A DNA stretch of 64,000 nucleotides from Variovorax boronicumulans (GCF_029892485.1 NZ_JARXVG010000001.1:806001-870000); one strand, 5' to 3'; positions 29,690 through 37,949 are shown, numbered from the stretch's first letter. Notes: generated from the sequence alone by a model not told the origin. A program made the numbers and translations.

Positions 29690-30970
29690 TCAGGACATGA
29701 TGACCTGCAGGCTGTGCTCGTACCAACCCGTGAGACGCTCGAAGGTGTCGACGAGCGCTTCGCTGGAACGAACCAGCGTGGCGCGGCCTTCGGGGCTGTC
29801 CAGCGCCTGCACACCGCCGACTAGGCGCAGCCACTCGTCCCGCGCCGTCACCAACCCGGCGCGGATCTCGGGTGAACTGAGGGGCGCGCGCTCCAGTTCT
29901 AGCAGCGCGGCCTCGAATTCGCTCATGGTCGGCAGCAGCCTGTCGCGCGAAGCGCCTGCGGCGAGCGTCGAAGCCAGCAACGCATCCTTCGCCAGCCGCT
30001 GCGCCCGCATGCGCTGCCGTCCGCAGATGTTGACGATGCGTAGCGCCCGCCGCGCGCCCGAGGCTTCCAGCGCCTCCGTCATCGCTTCGGCCGCCAGCAG
30101 CAAGGCCTCGCCGCGCGCATCGATCTCGGCGAGCCCCTGCGGCGTGGGCTTCACGGCCAGTGCGGTGCCCAATCCGTTCCATGCCGCCTGCACGGCGCCC
30201 AGCGCCTGCACGCCGGCCGCGCCCAGTTCGAGGGTGGCCAGGTGATCCAGGTTCTGCTGCACCCGCTCCGTCGATTGCGTGCGCAGGACCCGGGCGCGCT
30301 GCACGTCGATGCCGGCGAGCAGCTGCGCCGCCACCCGCACCAGCCGCTGCGAGAGCATGCGCAGCTGCCCGGCGCGGTTGATTGCATCGGCCCACTGCGC
30401 CGCCTCGATGACCGAGCGCGACACCTCGCCCAGCCGCAGGTTGGCGTGCATGGCCGCACCGCGCAGCAGGCCGAAGGCTTCGTCTTCCCCGATGCCGCGC
30501 GCGGACATCAGCAGGCCCTTGGCGCGATCGACCCACTTGCGCTCGTCCATGCGCGTGCGCAGGTTGTCGAGTTCGGTGCGCAGCGCGGCTTCGCGCGTCC
30601 ATCGGGCCTGCGCGCGGGCCAGCAACGCGGGGAGCGACAGGGCATCGAGCGGCGCCCATGCGTGCACGCCGAGCGTGACCAGCGCCTCGTGCTGCTCGCC
30701 CGTCAACGGCGGGCCGGCCAGGCTCAGCGCACAGGGCGGCACGCCGTTCCACCCCTTCAGTCCGTCGCGCAATGCCTGCAGTTGCGCCGCCTCGGGCAGG
30801 CAGGCCAGCACCTGTTGCGGTGCAAGCGCACCGGCGCGCTGCACCAGCGTGCGGCAGGTGGCGCGCCCGAGCACCGTGGCGCCGGCCTCCGCGAGGCCTT
30901 GCTGCAGCGGCTCCGGCAAGGGCGCGGAGGCATCGAATTCATTGGGCAGGACGAGGAGAAGGGAAATCAT
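29690..30970 (-). CDS. ANTAR-domain antiterminator with a C-terminal P-box-like sensor domain
   Basis: A second ANTAR protein of 426 residues, start MISLLLVLPNEFDASAPLPE. Residues 1-120 form a degenerate receiver-like region without a clear phospho-Asp. ANTAR lies at about 128-188 (RTRMDERKWVDRAKGLLMSARGIGEDEA). It is followed by a helical domain with two copies of the motif N-x-AG-x-R-M-x-x-QR (AINRAGQLRMLSQRL at 196-210, NICGRQRMRAQRL at 314-326), as in the PilJ N-terminal family and like the P-box nitrate motif of NarX. No transmembrane segment. It is divergent from the MFS nitrate porter, whose leader is its likely target. Confidence 0.82.
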   Translation of the reverse strand: MISLLLVLPNEFDASAPLPEPLQQGLAEAGATVLGRATCRTLVQRAGALAPQQVLACLPEAAQLQALRDGLKGWNGVPPCALSLAGPPLTGEQHEALVTLGVHAWAPLDALSLPALLARAQARWTREAALRTELDNLRTRMDERKWVDRAKGLLMSARGIGEDEAFGLLRGAAMHANLRLGEVSRSVIEAAQWADAINRAGQLRMLSQRLVRVAAQLLAGIDVQRARVLRTQSTERVQQNLDHLATLELGAAGVQALGAVQAAWNGLGTALAVKPTPQGLAEIDARGEALLLAAEAMTEALEASGARRALRIVNICGRQRMRAQRLAKDALLASTLAAGASRDRLLPTMSEFEAALLELERAPLSSPEIRAGLVTARDEWLRLVGGVQALDSPEGRATLVRSSEALVDTFERLTGWYEHSLQVIMS

Positions 30971-31022
30971 GGCGGGGTGTCGGAAGGCACGGCAAGCATA
31001 GGCCACGCCCGCGAGATTTCGC

Positions 31023-31039
31023 GGGCACGCCTCTTGCAA
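31023..31039 (+). promoter_or_regulatory. Sigma-54 promoter of the MFS nitrate porter gene
   Basis: GGCACG-CCTC-TTGCAA (31024-31039) matches the -24/-12 consensus except for G in place of the leading T. GG (31024-31025) and GC (31036-31037) are ten bases apart. Transcription should begin near 31049, at the foot of the hexaloop hairpin at 31050. Confidence 0.88.
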
Positions 31040-31048
31040 CGAAGCGGA

Positions 31049-31212
31049 TGCGGTGTAACGAAGCACCGCTTTGGTGAGGCTGCAGTCCCCTGCATCCGGC
31101 CCGGCATGTTCATCGCCGGGCAGCACCCCCACGCCGACAGCGTCCGCTGCCGGCACACCACCCCAACCCTGTCCGTCGACACGTCCCTGCCCGGGTCGCG
31201 CCGCGGCTTTTT
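31049..31212 (+). ncRNA. Leader RNA of the MFS nitrate porter with an ANTAR-type hairpin and terminator
   Basis: The first structure is a seven-base stem GCGGTGT (31050-31056) / GCACCGC (31063-31069) with hexaloop AACGAA, having A1 and G4. Further stems follow: TGCAG/CTGCA (31081-31094), a strong GCCCGGC/GCCGGGC (31099-31121) and an interrupted GCCG-CAGC/GCTG-CGGC (31133-31154). A terminator ends the leader. A second clear hexaloop was not found; an alternative weak fold with loop ATCGCC (31112-31117) would compete with the strong stem. Confidence 0.75.
31189..31212 (+). terminator. Conditional terminator in the MFS porter leader
   Basis: GCCCGG (31189-31194) pairs with CCG(C)GGC (31201-31207) with one bulged base and a six-base loop, followed by five Ts (31208-31212). 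It ends 15 bp before the ATG. The stem is shorter than that in the nrtA leader. Confidence 0.65.
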
Positions 31213-31227
31213 GCACCTTTGAACACC

Positions 31228-32493
31228 ATGTCCGGTTTCAGGAATTTCTTGCAGTCAGGCCACAGTCCCACGCTGTTCGCGGCGTTCCTGTACTTCTCGT
31301 TCTCCTGCTGCATCTGGGTGCTCAACGGCGCCATGGCGCCCTTCATCGGCGAGACCTTCGAGCTTTCGCCCGCACAGAAGGGCCTGATGCTGTCGGTGCC
31401 GATCATTGCGGGCGCACTCATGCGCTTTCCGCTGGGCATCCTCTCGCAGTACATCGGCCGCAAGAAGGCCACGCTGGTCGAGATGGGCCTGATCGCCGTG
31501 GCGATGCTGTTCGGCTTCTTCTTCGTCAAGAGCTTCAACGACCTGCTCGCCATGGGCGTGCTGCTGGGCATTGCCGGCGCGAGCTTCGGCGTGGCGCTGT
31601 CGCTGGGCTCGGGCTGGTTCCCGCCGCAGCACAAGGGCCTGGCGATGGGCCTGGTGGGCGCGGGCAACGTGGGCACGGCGGTGTCGGTGCTGGTGGCGCC
31701 GCCGCTCGCGCAATGGCTGGGCTGGCAGGCGGTGTACGGCGTGGCCGCGGTCGCCATCCTCATCCCGATGGTGGTGATGGTGATCTTCGCCAAGGAGCCG
31801 CCCGACGTGGACAGCCACGCGAGCTTCCGCGAACACATCGCCTGCCTTTTCGAGAAAGACGGCTGGGTCTTCAGCCTGATCTACGGCGTGACCTTCGGCG
31901 GCTTCATCGGCCTCACGACATTCCTGCCCTCGTACTACTACGACCAGTTCGGCGTGAGCAAGGTGCAGGCGGGGCAGCTCACGATGCTCGCGGCCTTCAT
32001 GGGCGCTGCGGTGCGCATCGTGGGCGGATGGCTGTCCGACCGCTGGGGCGGCGTCAACACGCTCACGGTGGTGCTGCTGGTGGTGGCCGTGGGCCTCGTG
32101 CTGGTGGGGCTCTCGTCGGGCTCGCTGGCGCTCACCACGCTGCTCCTGATCGTGTGCTTCGCCGCGCTGGGCGCGGGCAACGGTGCGCTGTTCCAGCTGG
32201 TGCCGCTGCGCTGGCCGCTGAGCACCGCGGTGGCCGGCTCGATGATCGGCGAGATCGGCGCCCTCGGCGGCGGCCTGGTGCCCAACGCCATGGGCCTGTC
32301 GAAGCAGTACCTGGGCAGCTACCTCTGGGGCTTTGTCTTCTTCGGTGCGCTCTCGCTGGCGATGCTGGGCGTGATGCGCGTCATGCAGATCCGCTGGACG
32401 CGCACCTGGGCCGAGAAGGGCGGCCGTGCGCGCACTTCACCGGCTTCCGCTTCCACGACCTATACGGCCCCGAGAAAGGCCGCCCGGCCATGA
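31228..32493 (+). CDS. MFS nitrate/nitrite transporter (NarK/NasA type)
   Basis: Twelve-helix inner-membrane porter of 421 residues for nitrate uptake, and possibly nitrite exchange. The NNP-family features are RFPLGILSQYIGRKKATL in the first half, the nitrate signature-like GIAGASFGVALSLGSGWFPPQHKGLAMGLVGAGNVG, and a second glycine-rich signature in FAALGAGNGALFQLVPL. The ATG at 31228 was chosen; an in-frame TTG three codons upstream is an alternative. A sigma-54 promoter and antiterminated leader precede it. Confidence 0.92.
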   Translation: MSGFRNFLQSGHSPTLFAAFLYFSFSCCIWVLNGAMAPFIGETFELSPAQKGLMLSVPIIAGALMRFPLGILSQYIGRKKATLVEMGLIAVAMLFGFFFVKSFNDLLAMGVLLGIAGASFGVALSLGSGWFPPQHKGLAMGLVGAGNVGTAVSVLVAPPLAQWLGWQAVYGVAAVAILIPMVVMVIFAKEPPDVDSHASFREHIACLFEKDGWVFSLIYGVTFGGFIGLTTFLPSYYYDQFGVSKVQAGQLTMLAAFMGAAVRIVGGWLSDRWGGVNTLTVVLLVVAVGLVLVGLSSGSLALTTLLLIVCFAALGAGNGALFQLVPLRWPLSTAVAGSMIGEIGALGGGLVPNAMGLSKQYLGSYLWGFVFFGALSLAMLGVMRVMQIRWTRTWAEKGGRARTSPASASTTYTAPRKAARP

Positions 32494-32510
32494 ACTTCTT
32501 CCGTTCGCCC

Positions 32511-34232
32511 TCAACGTGGCAAGAAAAGCAGCCACACCACCAGCAGTGCGTTGAACAGCAACGACACGCCGAGGGCGATCTTGTAGAGCATCACCGGATC
32601 GCGGCGGATCAGCGGCGTGGCGGGGGGCGCGCCAACGGGGCGCGAGGCACCGCGCTCCAGCGCGAGCAGCATCTCCTCGGCCGTTTCGAAGCGCTCGCGC
32701 GGATCGCGGGCGACGGCCTTGCGCACCAGGTGGTCGAGCCACACCGGCACATCGGGCCGCAAGCGCGAAAGCGCAACCGGGTCGCGCCGGTAGCGCGCCA
32801 CCTGGTAGGGCTCGATCTCGCCATAGGGCAAGTGCCCGCCCAGCCACTGGTAGAGCGTGGCGCCGAGCGCGAACAGATCGCTGCCCGCGTCCGCGACACC
32901 GCCCTCCTCCCACTGCTCGGGATTGATGTAGCTCGGCGTACCGGCATGCAGTTCGCGCTGGGCCGCGCCCTCGCGCCCGGACAGCGCCACGCCCAGGTCG
33001 AGGATGCGCCAGCGCCCGTCGTCGCCCAGGTGCAGGTTGCCGGGCTTGATGTCCCGGTGCACCACGCCGTGGCGGTGCAGCCGGCCGAGCGCCTTGCTCA
33101 CTTCGATGGCCGCGGCGACCACCTCGGCCACCGTGCCGCGCGCGCCGGACTTGCGCATCTGCTCCAGCGTACGGCCGCCGTGCCAGTCGAACACGATGTA
33201 GAGCGCGCTCGCGTTCTCGGCGCGCTCGTGCACGCGAACGAAACCGCCGCCCTCCCCGACGCGCTGGCCCAGCCAGGCTTCGTGCGCGAGCATCGCGCGC
33301 TCCTGCGGATCACTGGCGCGCGAGGGATGCAGCGTCTTGAGCGCGACCAACTCGCGCGTGGCCGGATGGCGCGCCTGGTACAGCAGATGCACGCCGGTGT
33401 CGGCCACAAGGCCGGTGACGACGTAGCCGTCGAGCACGTCGCCCACCTTCAGCAACGGCGGCGGTGCGAGCCGGCGGCCGTCGCCGAGTTCGTCGTCGAG
33501 CTGCCGCGCATCGAGGCCGACCACGCGGATCACCAGCGCGGTCGCGTTGTCGCGCGTGCCGGCGTCCAGCGCCGCATTCACCAGCGCCTCGCTCGCCGCT
33601 TCGGCATCGCCCTGCAGCGCGAGTGCGGCCACTTGCTGCGGCTTGAGCACGCCGTGCACCCCGTCGGAGGTCAGCACGAAGCAGTCGCCCACGCGAACGT
33701 CGCCCTGCGCGTAGTCGACGCGCACCTGGTCGTCCAGGCCGATGGCTCGCGTGAGGCGGCTGCGCATGTCGGGATGTTCGAAGGCATGGTCCTGCGTGAG
33801 CGGCACGGCCGCATCGCCGTCGGCGCGCACGCGCCAGGCGCGCGTGTCGCCCACGTGGGCCAGCGTGTAGCTCTGGCCGTGCAGCACCAGTGCGGTGAGC
33901 GTGGTGAGCGCGGTCGCGCTGCCCGCGCGGCGCCGGTTGTGGTCGGCGAGCCAGGCGTTCTGCGCGCCGATCAGGCGGTCGAGCGCGGCGGTCGGCTCCC
34001 AGGTGTCGGGCGTGGCGAAGTAGTCGGCCAGCAGGCCCATCACCGTGGTCTGCGCCGCCTCCTGGCCGCGCCCGCCAGTGGACACGCCATCGGCAATCGC
34101 AGCGATGAGCCCGCGCGCCTCGTCGCCGCGCGGGGCATGCACCGCACCGGCGAAATCCTCGTTCACTTCGCGGGGTCCGCGAAGGCTGCTGTAGCCGATG
34201 TCCACTTCGAAGCTCATGGCGCCATTGTCCAT
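32511..34232 (-). CDS. Bifunctional PP2C protein phosphatase / Ser-Thr protein kinase, membrane anchored
   Basis: A 573-residue fusion. Residues 1-240 are a PP2C phosphatase with the metal ligands in NEDF (24-27), ADG (48-50), SDG (189-191) and RDN (227-229). Residues 265-530 are a Hanks-type kinase with Lys 299 (VALK), catalytic HRDIKPGN (392-399), DLG in place of DFG (412-414) and NPE in place of APE; its glycine loop is degenerate (GLVADTG). One C-terminal helix (548-571) anchors it with both domains inside. GGAG precedes the ATG at 34232. It is antisense between the MFS porter and nirB; substrates unknown. Confidence 0.92.
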   Translation of the reverse strand: MDNGAMSFEVDIGYSSLRGPREVNEDFAGAVHAPRGDEARGLIAAIADGVSTGGRGQEAAQTTVMGLLADYFATPDTWEPTAALDRLIGAQNAWLADHNRRRAGSATALTTLTALVLHGQSYTLAHVGDTRAWRVRADGDAAVPLTQDHAFEHPDMRSRLTRAIGLDDQVRVDYAQGDVRVGDCFVLTSDGVHGVLKPQQVAALALQGDAEAASEALVNAALDAGTRDNATALVIRVVGLDARQLDDELGDGRRLAPPPLLKVGDVLDGYVVTGLVADTGVHLLYQARHPATRELVALKTLHPSRASDPQERAMLAHEAWLGQRVGEGGGFVRVHERAENASALYIVFDWHGGRTLEQMRKSGARGTVAEVVAAAIEVSKALGRLHRHGVVHRDIKPGNLHLGDDGRWRILDLGVALSGREGAAQRELHAGTPSYINPEQWEEGGVADAGSDLFALGATLYQWLGGHLPYGEIEPYQVARYRRDPVALSRLRPDVPVWLDHLVRKAVARDPRERFETAEEMLLALERGASRPVGAPPATPLIRRDPVMLYKIALGVSLLFNALLVVWLLFLPR

Positions 34233-34293
34233 GTGCGTCTCCACGCGCGCCGTGCGCCTCCCCTCGCTTGAGTCACAGGAAAGGTCCAGCCCC

Positions 34294-36726
34294 ATGAAGA
34301 AAATGAAACTCGTGATGGTCGGCAACGGCATGGCCGGCGTGCGCACGCTCGAAGAGCTGCTCAAGATCGCGCCCGACCTGTACGACATCACCGTCTTCGG
34401 CGCCGAGCCGCATCCGAACTACAACCGCATCCTGCTGTCGCCGGTGCTCGCTGGCGAGCAGACGGTCGACGAAATCGTGCTCAACAGCTGGGAGTGGTAC
34501 ACCGACAACCACATCACGCTGCACGCGGGCAAGAAGGTGGTCGAGGTCGACCGCGTCAAGCGCATCGTGCGTGCCGAGGACGGCACCGAAGCCGCCTACG
34601 ACCGCCTGCTGATGTGCACCGGCTCCAACCCCTTCATGCTGCCCGTGCCGGGCAAAGACCTGAAGGGCGTGATCGCCTATCGCGACATCGCCGACACCGA
34701 CTACATGATCGAGACCGCGCGCACGCACAAGAACGCGGTGGTCATCGGCGGCGGCCTGCTGGGCCTGGAAGCGGCGAACGGCCTGATGCTGCGCGGCATG
34801 AACGTGACCGTGGTGCACGTCATGCCCTGGCTCATGGAGCGCCAGCTCGACGACGTGGCGGGCAAGCTGCTGCAGAAGTCGCTGGAAGACAGGGGCCTGA
34901 AGTTCCTGATGGGTGCGCAGACGCAGGACATGGTCGGCAACGAAGAGGGCCGCGTCAAAGCCATCCGCTTCAAGGACGGCACCGAAGTCGCGGCCGACCT
35001 GGTGGTCATGGCCGTGGGCATCCGCCCCAACGTAGAGCTGGCCGAGAAGATGCGCCTGCACTGCAACCGCGGCATCGTCGTCACCGACACCATGCAGACC
35101 GTGACCGATGCGCGCATCTACTCGGTGGGCGAATGCGCGGCGCACCGCGGCATCGCCTACGGCCTTGTGGCGCCGCTGTTCGAGCAGGCCAAGGTCGCGG
35201 CCAACCACCTGGCGCAGTTCGGCATCGGCCGCTACCTGGGTTCGCTCACCTCCACCAAGCTGAAGGTGACGGGCATCGACCTCTTCAGCGCCGGCGAGTT
35301 CATGGGCGGCGAAGGCACCGAGGAGATCGTGATGAGCGACCCCTTCGGCGGCGTCTACAAGAAGCTGGTGCTCAAGGACGACAAGCTGGTGGGCGCCTGC
35401 CTCTACGGCGACACGGTGGATGGCAGCTGGTACTTCAAGCTCCTGCGCGACGGCCGCAGCGTGCACGACATCCGCGACAAGCTGATGTTCGGCGAGTCGA
35501 ACATCGGCGACACCGGCCACGAAGGCCACAGCAAGGCCGCGAGCATGCCCGACGATGCCGAGGTCTGCGGCTGCAACGGCGTGAGCAAGGGCACCATCTG
35601 CAAGGCGATCAAGGACAAGGGTCTCTTCACGCTCGATGAGGTGAAGAAGCACACCAAGGCCAGCGCCAGCTGCGGCTCGTGCACCGGGCTGGTCGAGCAG
35701 ATCCTGATGTTCACCGCGGGCGGCGACTACTCGGCCACGCCGAAGAAAAAGGCGATCTGCGGCTGCACCGACGCGAGCCACCAAGATGCGCGCGACGCGA
35801 TCCGCAAAGAGCACTACCTCACGCACGACGAGGTCTACCGCAACCTCGGCTGGCGCACGCCCAATGGCTGCGCCACCTGCCGCCCGGCCATCAACTACTA
35901 CCTGATCAGCACCTGGCCCAAAGAGGCGAAGGACGATCCGCAGAGCCGCTTCATCAACGAGCGCAGCCACGCCAACATCCAGAAAGACGGCACCTACTCG
36001 GTCATTCCGCGCATGTGGGGCGGCCACACCACGCCCGACGAGTTGCGGCGCATCGCGGATGCGGCCGACAAGTACAAGATCCCGACCGTCAAGGTCACCG
36101 GCGGCCAGCGCATCGACCTCCTGGGCGTGAAGAAGGAAGACCTGGAGGGCGTTTGGAAGGACATCGGCATGCCCTCGGGCTTTGCCTATGCCAAGTCGCT
36201 GCGCACGGTGAAGACCTGCGTGGGCAGCGAATGGTGCCGCTTCGGCACGCAAGACTCAACGCAGATGGGCAAGGACCTGGAGCGCGCGCTCTGGGCGATG
36301 TACTCGCCGCACAAGGTCAAGCTGGCCGTCTCGGGGTGCCCGCGCAACTGTGCCGAGGCCGGCATCAAGGACGTGGGCGTGATCGGCGTCGACTCGGGCT
36401 GGGAGCTGTACGTGGGCGGCAACGGCGGCATCAAGACCGAAGTGGCGCAGTTCCTCGTGAAGGTGAAGACGGCCGCCGAGGTGATGGAGTTTTCAGGCGC
36501 CTTCCTGCAGCTGTACCGCGAGGAAGGCTGGTACCTGGAGCGCACGGTGCACTACATCGGACGCGTGGGCCTCGATTACGTGAAAAAGAAGATCCTCGAG
36601 GACGCGGAAGGCCGCAAGGCGCTGTGGGAGCGGCTGCAGTTCGCGCTCGACGGCGAGCCCGATCCATGGTTCGAATCGGCCGAGGCCTCGGTGGACGTGC
36701 GGCAGTTCGCGCCGCTGTCCATCTGA
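34294..36726 (+). CDS. nirB: Assimilatory nitrite reductase large subunit
   Basis: NAD(P)H-dependent siroheme enzyme reducing nitrite to ammonium in the cytoplasm, 810 residues. It has an FAD site GNGMAGVRTLEELL near the N-terminus, an NAD(P) site IGGGLLGLEAANGL, Bfd-like [2Fe-2S] segments (CGCNGVSKGTICKAIKDKG near 425 and CGSC after it, then CGCTDASH), and the siroheme-[4Fe-4S] ligands in CVGSEWCRFG (about 642) and SGCPRNC (about 680). AGGAAAGG precedes the ATG at 34294. Only 61 bp separate it from the divergent kinase gene. Confidence 0.97.
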   Translation: MKKMKLVMVGNGMAGVRTLEELLKIAPDLYDITVFGAEPHPNYNRILLSPVLAGEQTVDEIVLNSWEWYTDNHITLHAGKKVVEVDRVKRIVRAEDGTEAAYDRLLMCTGSNPFMLPVPGKDLKGVIAYRDIADTDYMIETARTHKNAVVIGGGLLGLEAANGLMLRGMNVTVVHVMPWLMERQLDDVAGKLLQKSLEDRGLKFLMGAQTQDMVGNEEGRVKAIRFKDGTEVAADLVVMAVGIRPNVELAEKMRLHCNRGIVVTDTMQTVTDARIYSVGECAAHRGIAYGLVAPLFEQAKVAANHLAQFGIGRYLGSLTSTKLKVTGIDLFSAGEFMGGEGTEEIVMSDPFGGVYKKLVLKDDKLVGACLYGDTVDGSWYFKLLRDGRSVHDIRDKLMFGESNIGDTGHEGHSKAASMPDDAEVCGCNGVSKGTICKAIKDKGLFTLDEVKKHTKASASCGSCTGLVEQILMFTAGGDYSATPKKKAICGCTDASHQDARDAIRKEHYLTHDEVYRNLGWRTPNGCATCRPAINYYLISTWPKEAKDDPQSRFINERSHANIQKDGTYSVIPRMWGGHTTPDELRRIADAADKYKIPTVKVTGGQRIDLLGVKKEDLEGVWKDIGMPSGFAYAKSLRTVKTCVGSEWCRFGTQDSTQMGKDLERALWAMYSPHKVKLAVSGCPRNCAEAGIKDVGVIGVDSGWELYVGGNGGIKTEVAQFLVKVKTAAEVMEFSGAFLQLYREEGWYLERTVHYIGRVGLDYVKKKILEDAEGRKALWERLQFALDGEPDPWFESAEASVDVRQFAPLSI

Positions 36727-36746
36727 GCGGCCCGCGGAGAGAACGC

Positions 36747-37526
36747 TTGAAACGACGACTCTTCATCGCTTCCACCGCCCTGGCCGCGGTGGGTGCCCGC
36801 GCGCAGGTGGCAGACCTCAACGACGCCATCAACAAGGCGGGCCGCCAGCGCATGCTGTCGCAGCGCGCGAGCAAGGCCTACCTCGCGCTCCTGCACAAGG
36901 TGGAAACGCGCAGCGCCCAGCAGGTGCTCGACAAGTCGATCGCCCTGTTCGAAAAGCAGCTGGGCGAGCTCAAGGCCTTCGCGCCGAGCCCCACGATCCG
37001 CGACACCTACGAAGCGCTCGACGGCGCCTGGGGCAATTTCAAACGCGAGCTCACCACCGTCACGCCGGGCAAGGACGAAGTCGCCAAGGTCGTGAAGCTA
37101 GACGCCGCCGTGCTCGCGCTCGCGAACCAGGGCACCACGCAGTACGAAGCCGCCTCGGGCAAGCCGGTGGGCCGGCTGGTCAACATCGCGGGCCGCCAGC
37201 GCATGCTGTCGCAGCGCATGGCCAAGTTCTACCTGGCCGGCGCGATGCAGGTGGACGCGGCCGCCAGCGCGGCCGAGATCGCGAAGTCGCGCGCCGAATT
37301 CCTTGCGGCGCTCGAAGTGCTGCGGGGTGCTCCGGAAGCCACCGCGCAGATCCGCCAGGAACTGGTGCTGGCCGATGCGCAGTGGATGTTCTTCAACCGC
37401 GGGCTGCTGCGCCTGGAAGACGCCGGCGCCTCGCCCGCCCTGATGTCCGACGTGTTCGTGAGCAGCGAGAACCTGCTCGCGATCATGGACCGTGTGACCG
37501 GCCTGTATTCCGACCTCAAAACCTAG
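36747..37526 (+). CDS. Secreted protein with two P-box/PilJ-like motifs, in the nir operon
   Basis: 259 residues from TTG at 36747 (GGAGAG six bases upstream). The N-terminus LKRRLFIASTALAAVGARAQ is a signal peptide, so the mature protein is periplasmic; no other membrane segment or output domain follows. Two repeats carry INKAGRQRMLSQR (28-40) and VNIAGRQRMLSQR (145-157), the type IV pilus chemotaxis (PilJ N-terminal) motif that resembles the NarX/NarQ nitrate-binding P-box. Its place between nirB and nirD suggests nitrate or nitrite binding, but no function is proven. Confidence 0.82.
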   Translation: MKRRLFIASTALAAVGARAQVADLNDAINKAGRQRMLSQRASKAYLALLHKVETRSAQQVLDKSIALFEKQLGELKAFAPSPTIRDTYEALDGAWGNFKRELTTVTPGKDEVAKVVKLDAAVLALANQGTTQYEAASGKPVGRLVNIAGRQRMLSQRMAKFYLAGAMQVDAAASAAEIAKSRAEFLAALEVLRGAPEATAQIRQELVLADAQWMFFNRGLLRLEDAGASPALMSDVFVSSENLLAIMDRVTGLYSDLKT

Positions 37527-37537
37527 AGAGCCCCACC

Positions 37538-37942
37538 ATGAGCGAATGGAAAGCCATCTGCCGCATCGACGACATCCCCGTGCTCGGCGCCCGCCGCGTG
37601 GCGCGGCCCGCAGGCGTGGACGTCGCCGTGTTCCGCAATGCCGAGGACCAGGTCTTCGCGCTGCTCGACCGCTGCCCGCACAAGGGTGGGCCGCTGAGCC
37701 AGGGCATCGTGTTCGGCACCAGCGTGGCCTGCCCTCTGCACAACTGGACCCTCGGGCTGGACGACGGCTGCGCCAGGTCGCCCGACGAAGGCTGCACGCC
37801 GAAGTTCGCGGTGAAGGTCGAAGGTGGCATCGTCCACCTCGATGCGGGCGAACTCGCGACGCACGCCATCGACCTGGAGCGCCCGGTCGCGGGGCCCAAG
37901 CCCTTCGCCACGATGGCCATCCTGTCCACGGAAGAAAGCTGA
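37538..37942 (+). CDS. nirD: Assimilatory nitrite reductase small subunit
   Basis: Rieske-fold partner of NirB, 134 residues from MSEWKAICRIDDIPVLGARR. Unlike many NirD proteins of enterics it keeps an apparent Rieske ligand set (CPHKGGPLSQG and CPLHNW), so it may bind a [2Fe-2S] cluster. It starts 11 bp after the P-box gene and ends seven bases before the nitrate reductase gene. Confidence 0.93.
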   Translation: MSEWKAICRIDDIPVLGARRVARPAGVDVAVFRNAEDQVFALLDRCPHKGGPLSQGIVFGTSVACPLHNWTLGLDDGCARSPDEGCTPKFAVKVEGGIVHLDAGELATHAIDLERPVAGPKPFATMAILSTEES

Positions 37943-37949
37943 GCCCTTC

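Noticed and set aside
30971..31020. A sigma-54 promoter on the minus strand for the second ANTAR gene (TGGCC...TTGCC).
   Set aside because: GG and GC are nine, not ten, bases apart, and sigma-54 spacing is strict.
31034..31047. A four-base stem (TTGC/GCGG) with hexaloop AACGAA directly before the main leader hairpin, suggesting a tandem ANTAR P1-P2 pair.
   Set aside because: It overlaps the -12 element of the sigma-54 promoter and lies upstream of the predicted start near 31049, so it would not be transcribed. Two of its four pairs are G-U.
34233..34293. A promoter for nirB in the 61-bp divergent gap.
   Set aside because: No -24/-12 pair with correct spacing and no convincing -35/-10 pair could be found. 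The absence is noted as a finding instead.
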